Shown piece by piece: positions 55,758-64,000 of a stretch of 64,000 nucleotides of DNA. Under the pieces are notes generated by a model, which searched no databases, was not told where the DNA came from, and saw only the letters and a program-made list of their open reading frames with translations. The DNA is from Alteromonas marina (GTDB taxonomy: Bacteria; Pseudomonadota; Gammaproteobacteria; Enterobacterales; Alteromonadaceae). Each line of letters begins with the position of its first letter. The first letter of the stretch is position 1. The DNA lies in contig NZ_JWLW01000005.1 of NCBI RefSeq assembly GCF_000808575.1, positions 45,110-109,109 on the forward strand, in the 5' to 3' direction. Position numbers and translations under genes: made by a program.

Positions 55758-57461
55758 ATGGAAACAGCCCCAATTATTAACGCATTTAAACGCGTACTCG
55801 GGGAAAGCAATCTTGCCATTGGAGACCGCCAAACTGAGCACTATCGAAAAGGATGGCGCTCGGGCGAAGGTGAGGCATTGGCCGTACTGTTTCCAACCAC
55901 GCTCATGCAATATTGGGAAGTGCTTAAGGTCTGTGTTGAATTTAACTGCATCATCATTATGCAGGCTGCGAAAACCGGGCTGACTGAAGGTTCGACACCA
56001 AGCGGTGACGATTATGATAGACCGGTAATAGTAATTAACACCCTAGCCATGGACGATATCGTCCTAATAAACGATGGTAGGCAGGTGTTGAGTTTTCCAG
56101 GGGCAACCTTGTTTAAGTTGGAAAAAATGTTGAAGCCACTAGGGCGCGCGCCACATTCGGTGATTGGGTCTTCGTGTTTAGGGGCGTCTATCGTTGGTGG
56201 CGTAGCAAACAATTCAGGTGGGGCGCTTGTCAAAAGAGGGCCTGCGTACACAGAGCTATCCTTATTTGCTCAAATAGATGAAAACGGCGAGCTAAATCTG
56301 GTTAATCATTTAGGTGTAGACCTAGGTGATACCGCTGAAGAAATTATCGGAAATCTTTCTTCCGGTAATTTTGAGAAATCCCTCCCAGAAACGATAAAGA
56401 AAGCGTCAGCCAGTGACTATGAAGAAATCGTTCGAGATGTAAACGCTGATACGCCGAGTCGCTTCAATGCCGATCCAACAAGGCTTTATGAAGCCAGTGG
56501 CTGTGCAGGCAAAATCGCCGTTTTTGCCGTGCGCTTAGACACATTCGAAGTACCTAAAAAAGAACAAACCTTTTACATCGGCACGAACGATGCTGCTGTA
56601 CTTACCCGCATCCGCAGAGATATTCTGTCAACGTTTGATAATGTTCCTGAAGTAGGTGAATACTTGCATAGAGAAATGTTTGATATTGCAGATAAGTATG
56701 GCAAAGATACGATATTAAGTATTGAACGTTTAGGCACTGATACACTACCTAAAATGTTTGCACTTAAAGGGCGGGTGGATGCTGTGCTCAACAAACTGCC
56801 TTTTATGCCTCGTTACCTAAGCGACAGAGTTATGCAGTTTGGGAGTAAACTTTTCTCTGACCAAATCCCTGCAAGTTTAAGAGCCTACCGCGACAAATAC
56901 GAGCACCATCTTATCCTTAAAATGAGCGATGAAGGTATTGAGGAGGCTCGCAGGCTTATGTCTAAGCTGTTTAAGGAAGAGAAATTAGACGGAGACTACA
57001 TTACTTGTAACGAAGAGGAAGCATCTAAAGCTTTTTTACTTCGCTTCGCAGCGGCAGGTGCCGCGGTGCGTTATCAAATGATGCATCACAAACAAGTCGG
57101 GGATATTTTAGCGTTAGATATTGCGTTGCGCCGCAATGACGAGTTTTGGGTAGAAAAGTTGCCTGAGCACATAGCCAAACATGTCGAAAAGCCACTTTAT
57201 TACGGCCATTTCTTTTGCCATGTCTTCCATCAGGACTACATACTTAAAAAGGGCAGCGATGCCAAAAAAGTAAAGGCGGACATGTTGGCATTATTAGATA
57301 GTCGCGGCGCTAAATATCCTGCCGAGCATAACGTCGGGCATTTGTATGAAGCTGAGAGTAGGTTACAGCAGTTTTACAGAGAGCTAGACCCTACCAATAC
57401 CTTTAATCCGGGCATTGGTAAGATGGAAAAGTACAAACGCAATTGTTCGTGCTGCCTTTAA
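55758..57461 (+). CDS. dld: Quinone-dependent D-lactate dehydrogenase
   Basis: A 567-residue FAD enzyme that passes electrons from D-lactate to quinone at the inner membrane. The FAD-binding region includes MQAAKTGLTEGSTPSGDDYDRPVIVINT and PHSVIGSSCLGASIVGGVANNSGG. The C-terminal membrane-binding half is Dld-like, with AEHNVGHLYEAE near the end. It ends in an unusual Cys-rich tail (NCSCCL). An upstream dyad may be its operator. Confidence 0.93.
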   Translation: METAPIINAFKRVLGESNLAIGDRQTEHYRKGWRSGEGEALAVLFPTTLMQYWEVLKVCVEFNCIIIMQAAKTGLTEGSTPSGDDYDRPVIVINTLAMDDIVLINDGRQVLSFPGATLFKLEKMLKPLGRAPHSVIGSSCLGASIVGGVANNSGGALVKRGPAYTELSLFAQIDENGELNLVNHLGVDLGDTAEEIIGNLSSGNFEKSLPETIKKASASDYEEIVRDVNADTPSRFNADPTRLYEASGCAGKIAVFAVRLDTFEVPKKEQTFYIGTNDAAVLTRIRRDILSTFDNVPEVGEYLHREMFDIADKYGKDTILSIERLGTDTLPKMFALKGRVDAVLNKLPFMPRYLSDRVMQFGSKLFSDQIPASLRAYRDKYEHHLILKMSDEGIEEARRLMSKLFKEEKLDGDYITCNEEEASKAFLLRFAAAGAAVRYQMMHHKQVGDILALDIALRRNDEFWVEKLPEHIAKHVEKPLYYGHFFCHVFHQDYILKKGSDAKKVKADMLALLDSRGAKYPAEHNVGHLYEAESRLQQFYRELDPTNTFNPGIGKMEKYKRNCSCCL

Positions 57462-57472
57462 TCGTATGCGAG

Positions 57473-57493
57473 AGAGAGCCTTATAGGCTCTCT
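57473..57493. terminator. Hairpin between dld and PrsT-like gene
   Basis: Arms AGAGAGCC and GGCTCTCT with a 5-base loop. It overlaps the stop of the minus-strand gene. T-content is low, so only moderate support. Confidence 0.5.
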
Positions 57494-60294
57494 AATAATG
57501 CTCTAGCTTGTGGACGCCTAAAGAATGGGCGTTCTACATTTACTGCATACTCTAGCTCTTTCTTCGCTTCGTCAATTCTATTGAGTTTTGCAAGCGTGTA
57601 GCCAAGGTGGTAGCGAACGTTAGGGTCGTTAGCGTCCCTTGCGAAAGCGTCTCTAAGCATTTTAAGGCTACCCTCATAATCTCCCTGTAGCGCTTTAATA
57701 TGCCCAAAAGTGTCGAGTATTTTTGATGAATTAGGCTGTAATTCATAAGCCTGTCGCGCATAGTTTTTCGCGGTAACTAAAGACTTTTCTATATGCATGA
57801 TAGCTAAGCGGTTAAAGGCTTCGGCTGGGTTTAATAGATTGGGCTCTTCAACAAGCTCTTTGTATAGCGCTATCGATTCGTCAAACTCTTGAATAAAGAA
57901 AAGGTACTGTGCCAGAAGGTTTTTCGCGAGTAAATTGTTTTCATTTTCGCTCACCAATTTGCGGGCAGTATTTAAAAATACATCAACGAACTGTTCGTTC
58001 AATGCGTAGTTGTAGATCGCAACAAAGGCTTGTGCAAAAGAAGCGTCGACTTCTAGCGCTTTTTCAAAAGCGTTAATCGCACTTTCATCATTACCTTTAT
58101 TCGCAGCTAATCTCCCTTTTAGAAAATGGTAAACCGGGTTTTGCTGCTGGTTTGCAGGAATTGTCGCTAACAACGACTGTGCTTTATCGTTTTTCTGTAA
58201 ATCTAACAGTAAGCTTGTATAGCGCAGGGTAACAAATGTACTCGTGTTGGCTATGTCGTGTGCGCGAGCCATGGCGTTCAACGCGCCCTCGCTATCACCA
58301 ATGTTTCGGGCTTGGTCGGCATAGGCAATTAATTTACCCGCGTCATCGTTAATAAAGTTTCTTACAATGCTTAGCGTTTTTTCCGCATCGGCACGCTGAT
58401 TATTCCCTAACTGAAGCGCAGCTTTGCGAAGGAGGTAGTCAGCATTGTCGAAGTCATCTTTAATTAGCAGGTCTAAGTGATACAGGGCATTCTTAATGTC
58501 GCCTTCTTGCTGATACAAAGACGAAACACGCTCTCTAGCACCGCTATTCGACGGCGTAAGAGTTAGTAAATCGAGATAGATTTGCTTTGCTTCATCTACC
58601 TTGCCTGCTTTGGTCAGATTAAACGCTTTTAGCATCAGCGTTTCATTATGCTGCGGTGACAAAGTAAGAAGTTCTTCAATCAATTGATTAGAAGTTTCTA
58701 CGTTGCCTAAGCGGCTTTCTGTAGCCGCCAAATTGAATTTTGCAGGAAAAAGGGTAGGGTTCTGTGTCAGCGCCTTTTCAATATTGGTTTTAGCTTCTTC
58801 TAACTGACCTTGTCTTATCAAGATGCCGGCTTTTAAGTTGTACACTTCAGCTTCGTCAGGATAAAGTTCACTTAGCAGGTTTGCGCCTTTTAAAGCATTA
58901 TCAAACTGCTGGGCTTGTAAATTCATTAATGAATAAGTGAATAGAAAACCCGCGTTATCTTTGTAGGTCGGCAAATTCTTTTCAAGAATAGATAGCGCTT
59001 CGTCCTGCTTACCTCTGGCAGCCATTAATTTAATCTTGAAAAGCTGAAGCTTGTTCTCATTAGGGTATTTATATTCAAGATTTTGCAGTAGGCGTTCAGC
59101 CTTGAATGCTTTGTTTTGGCGAATAAATAAGTCACCCAGAAGCAGCGCTGAGTCAGGGTCTTCCATTAACGCATCCTGATGACGTTCAAGCAGCGCAAGC
59201 GCTTGTTTGTCTTGCTGTGTTGCCATATAGACTTGACTTAGCATTAATACTGCCTGCAGATCATCAGGCTCCTGCTGCAAGTAAGCATTAAAGTCCTTTG
59301 CGGCTGTTTCCATGTTGTTGTTAAAGAAATTCGTTAAACCACTTATATATAACAACATCGGCTGTGAGGTTATCAGCTCAGGGTCAAGCTGCGCCATGAA
59401 GTCGTTAAGTTCTTTTAGCTCTGCATTATCAATAGCTTGCTGGTTGTCTCTACTTTGTAGCCAGCTGTTGAGTAATATGGCTAGCGGATCGTTCGGCGTG
59501 TCCTCAATAATTTCATCAACGAATAGCTTCGCGGTATCGTAGTCTTTTGCTTCTAAGTACAAGTCTACAAGGTTACGTAGCGCAATAGGGTCGTCGCGGT
59601 TAAACGTTAGGGCTTTTTGTAAATGCGCGGTTGCTGCGTCAGTATCTCCCTGTCGATAAGCAAGCTGCCCCTTCAATCGCCATGTTATTGCGTTTTCTGG
59701 TTCTAACGACATGGCTTTATCGATAAGAGAATTTGCTTTAGATAAGTCTTCATTTTGAAGTGCAATTGAGGCTAAGCCGTTTATAGCTGGCACGAAGTTA
59801 GGTGTGCGTGAGACTATGGTGCTATAGTCGCGTAAGGCGCATTGCTCATCTTCCAGTCTAGTGCACGCAGTTGCACGAATCATTAACCACTCGCGCTCTG
59901 CCTCTCCCGACAGTTTGTTTAAATCGGCAAAATCGACAATCTCTTTATATCTGTTCAAGAACAGCCATGTATTGCCAAGCGGTTCTGCCAGAAGGTTAAT
60001 GTCAGCACCCATCTCTAGCGCTTCTACAAACTCCATTTCGGCCGCGGTTAAATAGCCGTTTATAAGCAGTATTTCGCCCATGAGTATTTTTGCAGCTAGA
60101 TTTTCAGGGTCTTTCTGTAAGCTGTTTTTAAGGTGGATATAGGCTTCGTCATATTCGTTTTGATTAAACGCAGTGAGTGCTTTTTCGTAATCTTCTGATG
60201 TAGTAGCAAAACTGTTGAAAGCGATTAACGATGAGGCAACTGCAGAGATAATAGCGCGATGTACAATTCGCTTTTTATTATTAAAAAAATCCAT
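57481..60294 (-). CDS. TPR-repeat protein of PEP-CTERM system (PrsT-like)
   Basis: A 937-residue exported protein. A signal peptide (about 1-30, AIISAVASSLIAFNSFA) is followed by over 20 TPR-like repeats along its whole length, e.g. YEKALTAFNQNEYDEAYIHLKNSLQKDPEN. Length, repeat content and position next to two PEP-CTERM proteins match the PrsT family, which accompanies exosortase and extracellular polysaccharide loci. No exosortase or glycosyltransferase is in the window. Assignment is by architecture and neighbours. Confidence 0.7.
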   Translation of the reverse strand: MDFFNNKKRIVHRAIISAVASSLIAFNSFATTSEDYEKALTAFNQNEYDEAYIHLKNSLQKDPENLAAKILMGEILLINGYLTAAEMEFVEALEMGADINLLAEPLGNTWLFLNRYKEIVDFADLNKLSGEAEREWLMIRATACTRLEDEQCALRDYSTIVSRTPNFVPAINGLASIALQNEDLSKANSLIDKAMSLEPENAITWRLKGQLAYRQGDTDAATAHLQKALTFNRDDPIALRNLVDLYLEAKDYDTAKLFVDEIIEDTPNDPLAILLNSWLQSRDNQQAIDNAELKELNDFMAQLDPELITSQPMLLYISGLTNFFNNNMETAAKDFNAYLQQEPDDLQAVLMLSQVYMATQQDKQALALLERHQDALMEDPDSALLLGDLFIRQNKAFKAERLLQNLEYKYPNENKLQLFKIKLMAARGKQDEALSILEKNLPTYKDNAGFLFTYSLMNLQAQQFDNALKGANLLSELYPDEAEVYNLKAGILIRQGQLEEAKTNIEKALTQNPTLFPAKFNLAATESRLGNVETSNQLIEELLTLSPQHNETLMLKAFNLTKAGKVDEAKQIYLDLLTLTPSNSGARERVSSLYQQEGDIKNALYHLDLLIKDDFDNADYLLRKAALQLGNNQRADAEKTLSIVRNFINDDAGKLIAYADQARNIGDSEGALNAMARAHDIANTSTFVTLRYTSLLLDLQKNDKAQSLLATIPANQQQNPVYHFLKGRLAANKGNDESAINAFEKALEVDASFAQAFVAIYNYALNEQFVDVFLNTARKLVSENENNLLAKNLLAQYLFFIQEFDESIALYKELVEEPNLLNPAEAFNRLAIMHIEKSLVTAKNYARQAYELQPNSSKILDTFGHIKALQGDYEGSLKMLRDAFARDANDPNVRYHLGYTLAKLNRIDEAKKELEYAVNVERPFFRRPQARALLESL

Positions 60295-60344
60295 ATAAAC
60301 CTTCGAAACTTAGCCTAGCCACTGGCTTAAAAATAGCATAAAAA

Positions 60345-60364
60345 AAGGTGGCCTAAGCCACCTT
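60345..60364 (-). terminator. Terminator of PEP-CTERM gene 1
   Basis: Arms AAGGTGGC and GCCACCTT with loop CTAA, then T7 on the minus strand, 36 bases after the stop. Confidence 0.9.
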
Positions 60365-60399
60365 CTAAAGATACGTGTTTTCTAAGCGTTTTTAAACCA

Positions 60400-61350
60400 T
60401 TAAACGCGACGCTTACGTCTGTAAAGCACAAGACCTAAACCTAAGCTCATTAGTGCTAGGGCACCTGGTTCGCTGACTTCTGTTGGAGGCTGAGTCGTTT
60501 CTTTTTCTAACCCAATGGTAAGTGAAGATAGTTTAAAACCTACCTTATTGATAGAGCCGCTTACGCTTTGGTCGAACACAGTATTGTAGGCGCCAACAAG
60601 CCAATACTTAGCGGCGGTCAGATTCTTTGCGAATGAAGATTCGTAATAGTTTTCTGAATTTTTTGTATTGCTAATATCGTAATGGCCAAGTGCGCCAGCA
60701 AGTACAGTTTCATTTACATCTGACCACGTAAAGTCACTAGTGCCGGTAAATAAAGCGTTAGCTTTGTCATAGTCGAGGCCTGCAACAGTGACATCGTTTT
60801 TCTCGCCGCCATCGTAGTAATTTGCAGAGAAAGTACCGCCTGTTAAGACAACCTTTTTATCAAACGAAAGTAGAATCATGTCGAAGTCTCTACTTCCTCC
60901 TATCGACGTATTATCTATTGTGTGAGCATCGTAATAGTAATTGTTATTTTTAAAATCCCAATCAGAATTTCTTATTCCTAAGCCATACGCCTGTGTACCG
61001 TCTATACAATTATTGTAGTAATTAGCCAAGCAATTGGTGTGGCCATATATGGTAGCTTCTTTTACGCTGTCATCTTCGAAAGTTTCACTAACTGTGCCTG
61101 TATGATAGTTGTACGAGATGTTGCCACTACCTGTATCACTCCATGCAGAAACGGAAACTCTTACATTAATGCCGTCTATGAGTATGCCTTGAGACGCATC
61201 TGTGCTGTTATGGAAATGGGTAGTATTGTTATCGCCACTACCGCTTACCAGCGTGTAAGTGGCTTCTTCTAACGCTACATCGCTAGCATATACGTTTGCA
61301 TTAAGCGGCAGGAATAAAAGGGGGATACTTAAAAACTGTTTCAATTTCAT
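60400..61350 (-). CDS. PEP-CTERM exosortase-dependent surface protein 1
   Basis: A 316-residue secreted protein. Signal peptide at 1-22 (LSIPLLFLPLNANVYAS). The C-terminal sorting signal is SEPGALALMSLGLGLVLYRRKRRV: Pro-Gly-type motif, hydrophobic segment and basic tail. The middle is low-complexity, Tyr/Asn/Gly-rich, and contains YWLVGAYNTVF and DMILLSFDKKVVLTGG, both also found in the neighbouring paralogue. It resembles the XDP1 group of exosortase-dependent proteins. Function unknown; probably a surface or matrix protein. Confidence 0.8.
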   Translation of the reverse strand: MKLKQFLSIPLLFLPLNANVYASDVALEEATYTLVSGSGDNNTTHFHNSTDASQGILIDGINVRVSVSAWSDTGSGNISYNYHTGTVSETFEDDSVKEATIYGHTNCLANYYNNCIDGTQAYGLGIRNSDWDFKNNNYYYDAHTIDNTSIGGSRDFDMILLSFDKKVVLTGGTFSANYYDGGEKNDVTVAGLDYDKANALFTGTSDFTWSDVNETVLAGALGHYDISNTKNSENYYESSFAKNLTAAKYWLVGAYNTVFDQSVSGSINKVGFKLSSLTIGLEKETTQPPTEVSEPGALALMSLGLGLVLYRRKRRV

Positions 61351-61390
61351 TTTTTGACCACAACTACTATGAAAACACTATATTCGTGTA

Positions 61391-61406
61391 AGCACTTAGT
61401 GTGCCA
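61391..61406 (-). promoter_or_regulatory. Sigma-54-like promoter for PEP-CTERM gene 1
   Basis: Minus strand: TGGCAC (61406-61401), 5 bases, GTGCT (61395-61391). It has the GG/GC doublets with sigma-54 spacing and one mismatch to TTGCT. It lies about 40 bases before the start codon. Confidence 0.55.
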
Positions 61407-61466
61407 GTTTTTATGGTGCTGAATTTTAAAGGATATTTTAAGGTGAGTTCGGTCTTAGTAAAAAAA

Positions 61467-61492
61467 ACTGACAGGTTGTACCACCTGTCAGT
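61467..61492 (-). terminator. Terminator of PEP-CTERM gene 2
   Basis: Arms ACTGACAGGT and ACCTGTCAGT (10 bases, perfect) with a 6-base loop, then T8 on the minus strand. Confidence 0.93.
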
Positions 61493-61511
61493 GATCTAAA
61501 GTCTAATTTTG

Positions 61512-62450
61512 TTAAATAAGTTTTTTGCGACGCCACATGACGAAGAGTGAGCAGGCCATGAGTAGGCCGATAGTTCCAGGTTCAGACACTTCGGTAGTAT
61601 CTGGTGTATCCGCTGTTTCTGAAATAGAGAAACCGATATTGGCAAGTTTAAACGCGTCGTTACCTATTCTTCCGTCTGTTTCACCAAATACAGTGTTGTA
61701 CGCACCCACCAACCAATATTGGGCCGACTCAGTGAACGTAAAGTCTGCGCGGTGATCTAAATATTCACAGCTTTCGATGTCAAACGATGCTGAGGTTAGT
61801 GCATCTGCAACTATATCACTCCACGTGTTTACACCAGAGGTTAATTTCGCCGTATTGCCAAGCGCTGCTACAGAGACTTGACTATCGTTACTATTGTATA
61901 GCCAAGAAAAGCTAGCGCCGGTAAGCGTTACCGCAGAATTGAACGATAGCAACACAAAATCATAATCCCGTTCTACGTTTGTGAATCTGTAGTAGTCCGA
62001 GTTATCGCTACCGCTGGAAAAGTAGTTAAGGTTATCAATGGCATGGTCTGCACTGCCACGGTAATTTGATTCATCATTATTGGTAACACCATAAGCCCAT
62101 TTATCAGATATTTTCTCTAGCTTCGCGCCGACTACGGTTTCTCCTGTAATTCCCTGCGTATCAGAAAAGGCAGACATATTTATATTTAGTCCGTCTATTT
62201 GAACAATGGAATCATTTGTCGCGGAGTTCTGGGTTACTTTGTTATCTACTAAGTCATAATTGTATTCACCCAACGGTGAATTGCATACTTTGCTTCGTTC
62301 TGATGTTTGACTTGACGAGCCGCAGTGTGAATAACTCTGCTTGCTATAATAATAGGTGGCATATGCTGAATTTGCACTCAACGTGGATAGCAAAGCCGTA
62401 GAGACTAGTAATACAGACTTCAAAGAAAAGTGTTTTGGAAGTAATAGCAT
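61512..62450 (-). CDS. PEP-CTERM exosortase-dependent surface protein 2
   Basis: A 312-residue paralogue of the protein at 60400. Signal peptide at about 1-31 (LLVSTALLSTLSANSAYA). It shares DFVLLSFNSAVTLTGASFSW, TWSDIVADALTSASFD and QYWLVGAYNTVFGE with that protein. The sorting signal is SEPGTIGLLMACSLFVMWRRKKLI. It has several Cys in the N-terminal Ser-rich part (HCGSSSQTSERSKVC). It has its own terminator and promoter region, so the two paralogues are separate transcription units. Confidence 0.8.
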   Translation of the reverse strand: MLLLPKHFSLKSVLLVSTALLSTLSANSAYATYYYSKQSYSHCGSSSQTSERSKVCNSPLGEYNYDLVDNKVTQNSATNDSIVQIDGLNINMSAFSDTQGITGETVVGAKLEKISDKWAYGVTNNDESNYRGSADHAIDNLNYFSSGSDNSDYYRFTNVERDYDFVLLSFNSAVTLTGASFSWLYNSNDSQVSVAALGNTAKLTSGVNTWSDIVADALTSASFDIESCEYLDHRADFTFTESAQYWLVGAYNTVFGETDGRIGNDAFKLANIGFSISETADTPDTTEVSEPGTIGLLMACSLFVMWRRKKLI

Positions 62451-62820
62451 AATTGCTTTCCTATAAAAGAAGCGCTTTTCGCTTCTAGTACATACTAAGA
62501 TAGCGTTGCACCTTTCTATTGGCGCACACTGAGTAAGTACCTGATTTCAACATGGACTTGTATGATATATGAACGGTGACCTATTTAAGGTATGTTGCCG
62601 TATACCTAGTTATTAGACTCAGCTGAAGGGATACGTTAGGCAACTGAGGCTTCTGGGGGCTGCTGCGAGTAATAGCGGCGATAGAATAGCGACTATTCTT
62701 TGCTTTATTAAAGCTGGGTAAAAATATTGATGCTAAGACACTGTATTTTTACTTTGCTATGCGTTCCTAGATATCTATGAAATAATTAACGCAATTGTAT
62801 ATGTAGAAGTATGAGGACAT
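62451..62820. other. Intergenic region PEP-CTERM gene 2 / pssA
   Basis: 370 bases with no convincing gene. A perfect dyad AGAATAG-CGA-CTATTCT lies at 62683-62699. I found no sigma-54-like site matching that of the other PEP-CTERM gene. The pssA and PEP-CTERM promoters must lie here. Confidence 0.5.
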
Positions 62821-63624
62821 ATGTCTGATCAAAAACGTAAAGGGATATACTTACTTCCCAACTTATTAACAACAGCAGGGTTGTTTTCTGGTTTCTTTGC
62901 TGTGGTTTCATCCATGAACGGAAGATTCGAGGCAGCCGCAGTAGCTATCTTTGTTGCTATGATTTTTGATGGCTTAGATGGTCGCGTGGCAAGAATGACA
63001 AATACACAAAGCGACTTCGGTGCTGAGTATGACTCAATGGCAGATATGGTTTCATTTGGAATGGCACCTGCACTTGTTGCTTATAACTGGGGGTTAACTG
63101 AGCTGGGCAAGTTAGGCTGGTTAGCAGCCTTTATATATGTAGCAGGTGCAGCGCTTCGCTTGGCCCGTTTTAATACACAAGTGGGTATTGCCGATAAACG
63201 TTTCTTCCAAGGTCTCGCAAGTCCTGCAGCAGCAGCTGTTGTTTCTGGCCTTGTATGGGTTGGTGTAGAATATGACGCCGTGGGTACTGATTACGGTTTT
63301 ATTGTTGCTGCAGTAACTGGCTTAGCTGGTCTATTGATGGTCAGTAACTTTAAGTACAATTCTTTTAAAGAAGTTAATTGGCACGGTAAGGTTCCATTTG
63401 TAGGCCTTCTTTTAGTTCTCCTGATATTCGTTGTTGTAGCAACGGAACCCGCTTTAGTATTGTTCCTTGTTTTTGCACTATATGCGTTAGCTGGACCTAT
63501 CAATACGTTTCGTACCGTCGAGAAAGTAACGTTAGACGATGTAGTGGGCGATCATGAAGAAGATGCAGACTTCAATGCCGATAAAAAGAAAAGCAATGAA
63601 AGTGTAGACAATAAGCAGGAATGA
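62821..63624 (+). CDS. pssA: CDP-diacylglycerol-serine O-phosphatidyltransferase
   Basis: A 267-residue multi-pass membrane enzyme that makes phosphatidylserine, the precursor of phosphatidylethanolamine. The CDP-alcohol phosphotransferase motif is DGLDGRVARMTNTQSDFGAEYDSMAD (about 41-66). Around six further hydrophobic segments follow, and the tail is acidic and charged. It is the membrane-bound type II-like form, unlike the soluble E. coli PssA. A terminator follows, then rRNA promoters. Confidence 0.94.
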   Translation: MSDQKRKGIYLLPNLLTTAGLFSGFFAVVSSMNGRFEAAAVAIFVAMIFDGLDGRVARMTNTQSDFGAEYDSMADMVSFGMAPALVAYNWGLTELGKLGWLAAFIYVAGAALRLARFNTQVGIADKRFFQGLASPAAAAVVSGLVWVGVEYDAVGTDYGFIVAAVTGLAGLLMVSNFKYNSFKEVNWHGKVPFVGLLLVLLIFVVVATEPALVLFLVFALYALAGPINTFRTVEKVTLDDVVGDHEEDADFNADKKKSNESVDNKQE

Positions 63625-63736
63625 TTACGTAGCAATAATCAGATTTCGTCGCTCAATAATAAAGAGGATATGCCTTTTTGAGCTGATAAAATAAGGATAT
63701 TCAAGCTTAAACGCATGCTAAATGTGCGATTAGATT

Positions 63737-63764
63737 AAAAAGCGACCGAACAGTCGCTTTTTTT
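63737..63764 (+). terminator. Terminator of pssA
   Basis: Arms AAAAAGCGAC and GTCGCTTTTT with a 6-base loop and continued T-run. Confidence 0.93.
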
Positions 63765-63785
63765 ATATTTATTTAAAAAAGGGTG

Positions 63786-63813
63786 TTGACGATGTGTCAG
63801 GAATGCGTAGAAT
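63786..63813 (+). promoter_or_regulatory. rRNA operon promoter P1
   Basis: TTGACG (63786-63791), 16 bases, TAGAAT (63808-63813), followed by a GC-rich discriminator (GCGCGCC) and preceded by an AT-rich UP-like tract. This fits a growth-rate- and stringent-controlled rrn promoter. Confidence 0.75.
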
Positions 63814-63900
63814 GCGCGCCTCCTCAACAGGGAACAGCAAAGCGCTAACAACTGATGAGGGTGTCAAAAACCAAGTTTAAAAATAAATAAACAAAAGTTG

Positions 63901-63928
63901 TTGACAAAAAAAAGATGCGCTGTAAGAT
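63901..63928 (+). promoter_or_regulatory. rRNA operon promoter P2
   Basis: TTGACA (63901-63906), 16 bases, TAAGAT (63923-63928). A dyad, GATGCG (63914-63919) and CGCATC (63930-63935), straddles the -10 element. Confidence 0.75.
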
Positions 63929-63952
63929 ACGCATCCGCTTCGGGAGAGGCAG

Positions 63953-63981
63953 CTAGCAAAAGCTAGTAACGTTCTTTAACA
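63953..63981 (+). promoter_or_regulatory. rRNA leader antitermination site (boxB/boxA)
   Basis: A 5-base hairpin CTAGC-AAAA-GCTAG (63953-63966), then GTTCTTTAACA (63971-63981), close to boxA TGCTCTTTAACA. The following AATTTAGACAAGACAATCTG resembles known 16S precursor leaders. The 16S gene itself starts beyond the window. NusB, encoded at 35852, would act here. Confidence 0.85.
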
Positions 63982-64000
63982 ATTTAGACAAGACAATCTG

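Noticed and set aside
57481..62450. Horizontally acquired island
   Set aside because: No integrase, tRNA, flanking repeats or clear base-composition shift is visible; the proteins fit resident surface functions of the lineage.
63982..64000. Start of a 16S rRNA gene
   Set aside because: The last bases are still precursor leader; the mature 16S start is not reached in the window.

Overview
The window reads as chromosomal DNA of a marine gammaproteobacterium of the Alteromonadales, most likely Alteromonas or a close relative. This rests on gene content and order: nadB / rpoE-rseABC / lepA-lepB-rnc-era, xseB-ispA-dxs, ribD-ribE-ribBX-ribH-nusB-thiL-pgpA and bamD / rluD-pgeF-clpB are all arranged as in gammaproteobacteria. 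A PomAB-type sodium flagellar motor, large PilZ proteins and PEP-CTERM surface proteins point to a marine, polarly flagellated lineage. I see no tRNA gene, insertion sequence, prophage or CRISPR array. Almost every base is housekeeping or conserved core.

Layout, left to right. 1-3600: a minor-pilin cluster on the minus strand resembling the ppdA-ppdB-ygdB-ppdC set, with a FimT-like gene beside it and a PilE-like gene on the other strand. 4033-8819: nadE-glnB, an SlyD-type isomerase, ygfZ, then sdhE-ygfX and a MaoC-like gene. 9085-18700: nadB facing the rpoE-rseA-rseB-rseC envelope-stress operon, which has a sigma-E-like promoter, then lepA-lepB-rnc-era with overlapping joints. 18915-22325: pdxH, a TatD-family nuclease, a YtjB-like membrane protein and serB. 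22490-28916: an 842-residue double-PilZ protein, radA, a small PilZ protein and ettA. 29208-37830: a stand-alone lpxD, glyA, nrdR and the riboflavin/thiamine cluster. 37968-41043: dxs, ispA, xseB. 41446-43136: pomAB.

43253-49985 is the most coherent accessory system. A five-gene lipid/redox operon (NTF2-like, SDR, FAD oxidoreductase, DUF1365, Cfa-like methyltransferase) diverges from a LON-domain gene followed by an ECF sigma factor and its ChrR-type zinc anti-sigma. Two promoter-like sequences with the same 18-base spacing lie back to back between the divergent units, as expected if the sigma factor controls both arms. By analogy with the RpoE-ChrR singlet-oxygen response, I infer that this is a photo-oxidative stress regulon that remodels membrane fatty acids.

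50090-57461: bamD, rluD, pgeF, clpB (with a heat-shock-like promoter) and dld. 57481-62450: a PrsT-like TPR protein and two paralogous exosortase-sorted (PEP-CTERM) proteins, one behind a sigma-54-like promoter. 62821-64000: pssA, then two strong tandem promoters and a boxB/boxA antitermination leader. These belong to a ribosomal RNA operon whose 16S gene begins beyond the right edge.
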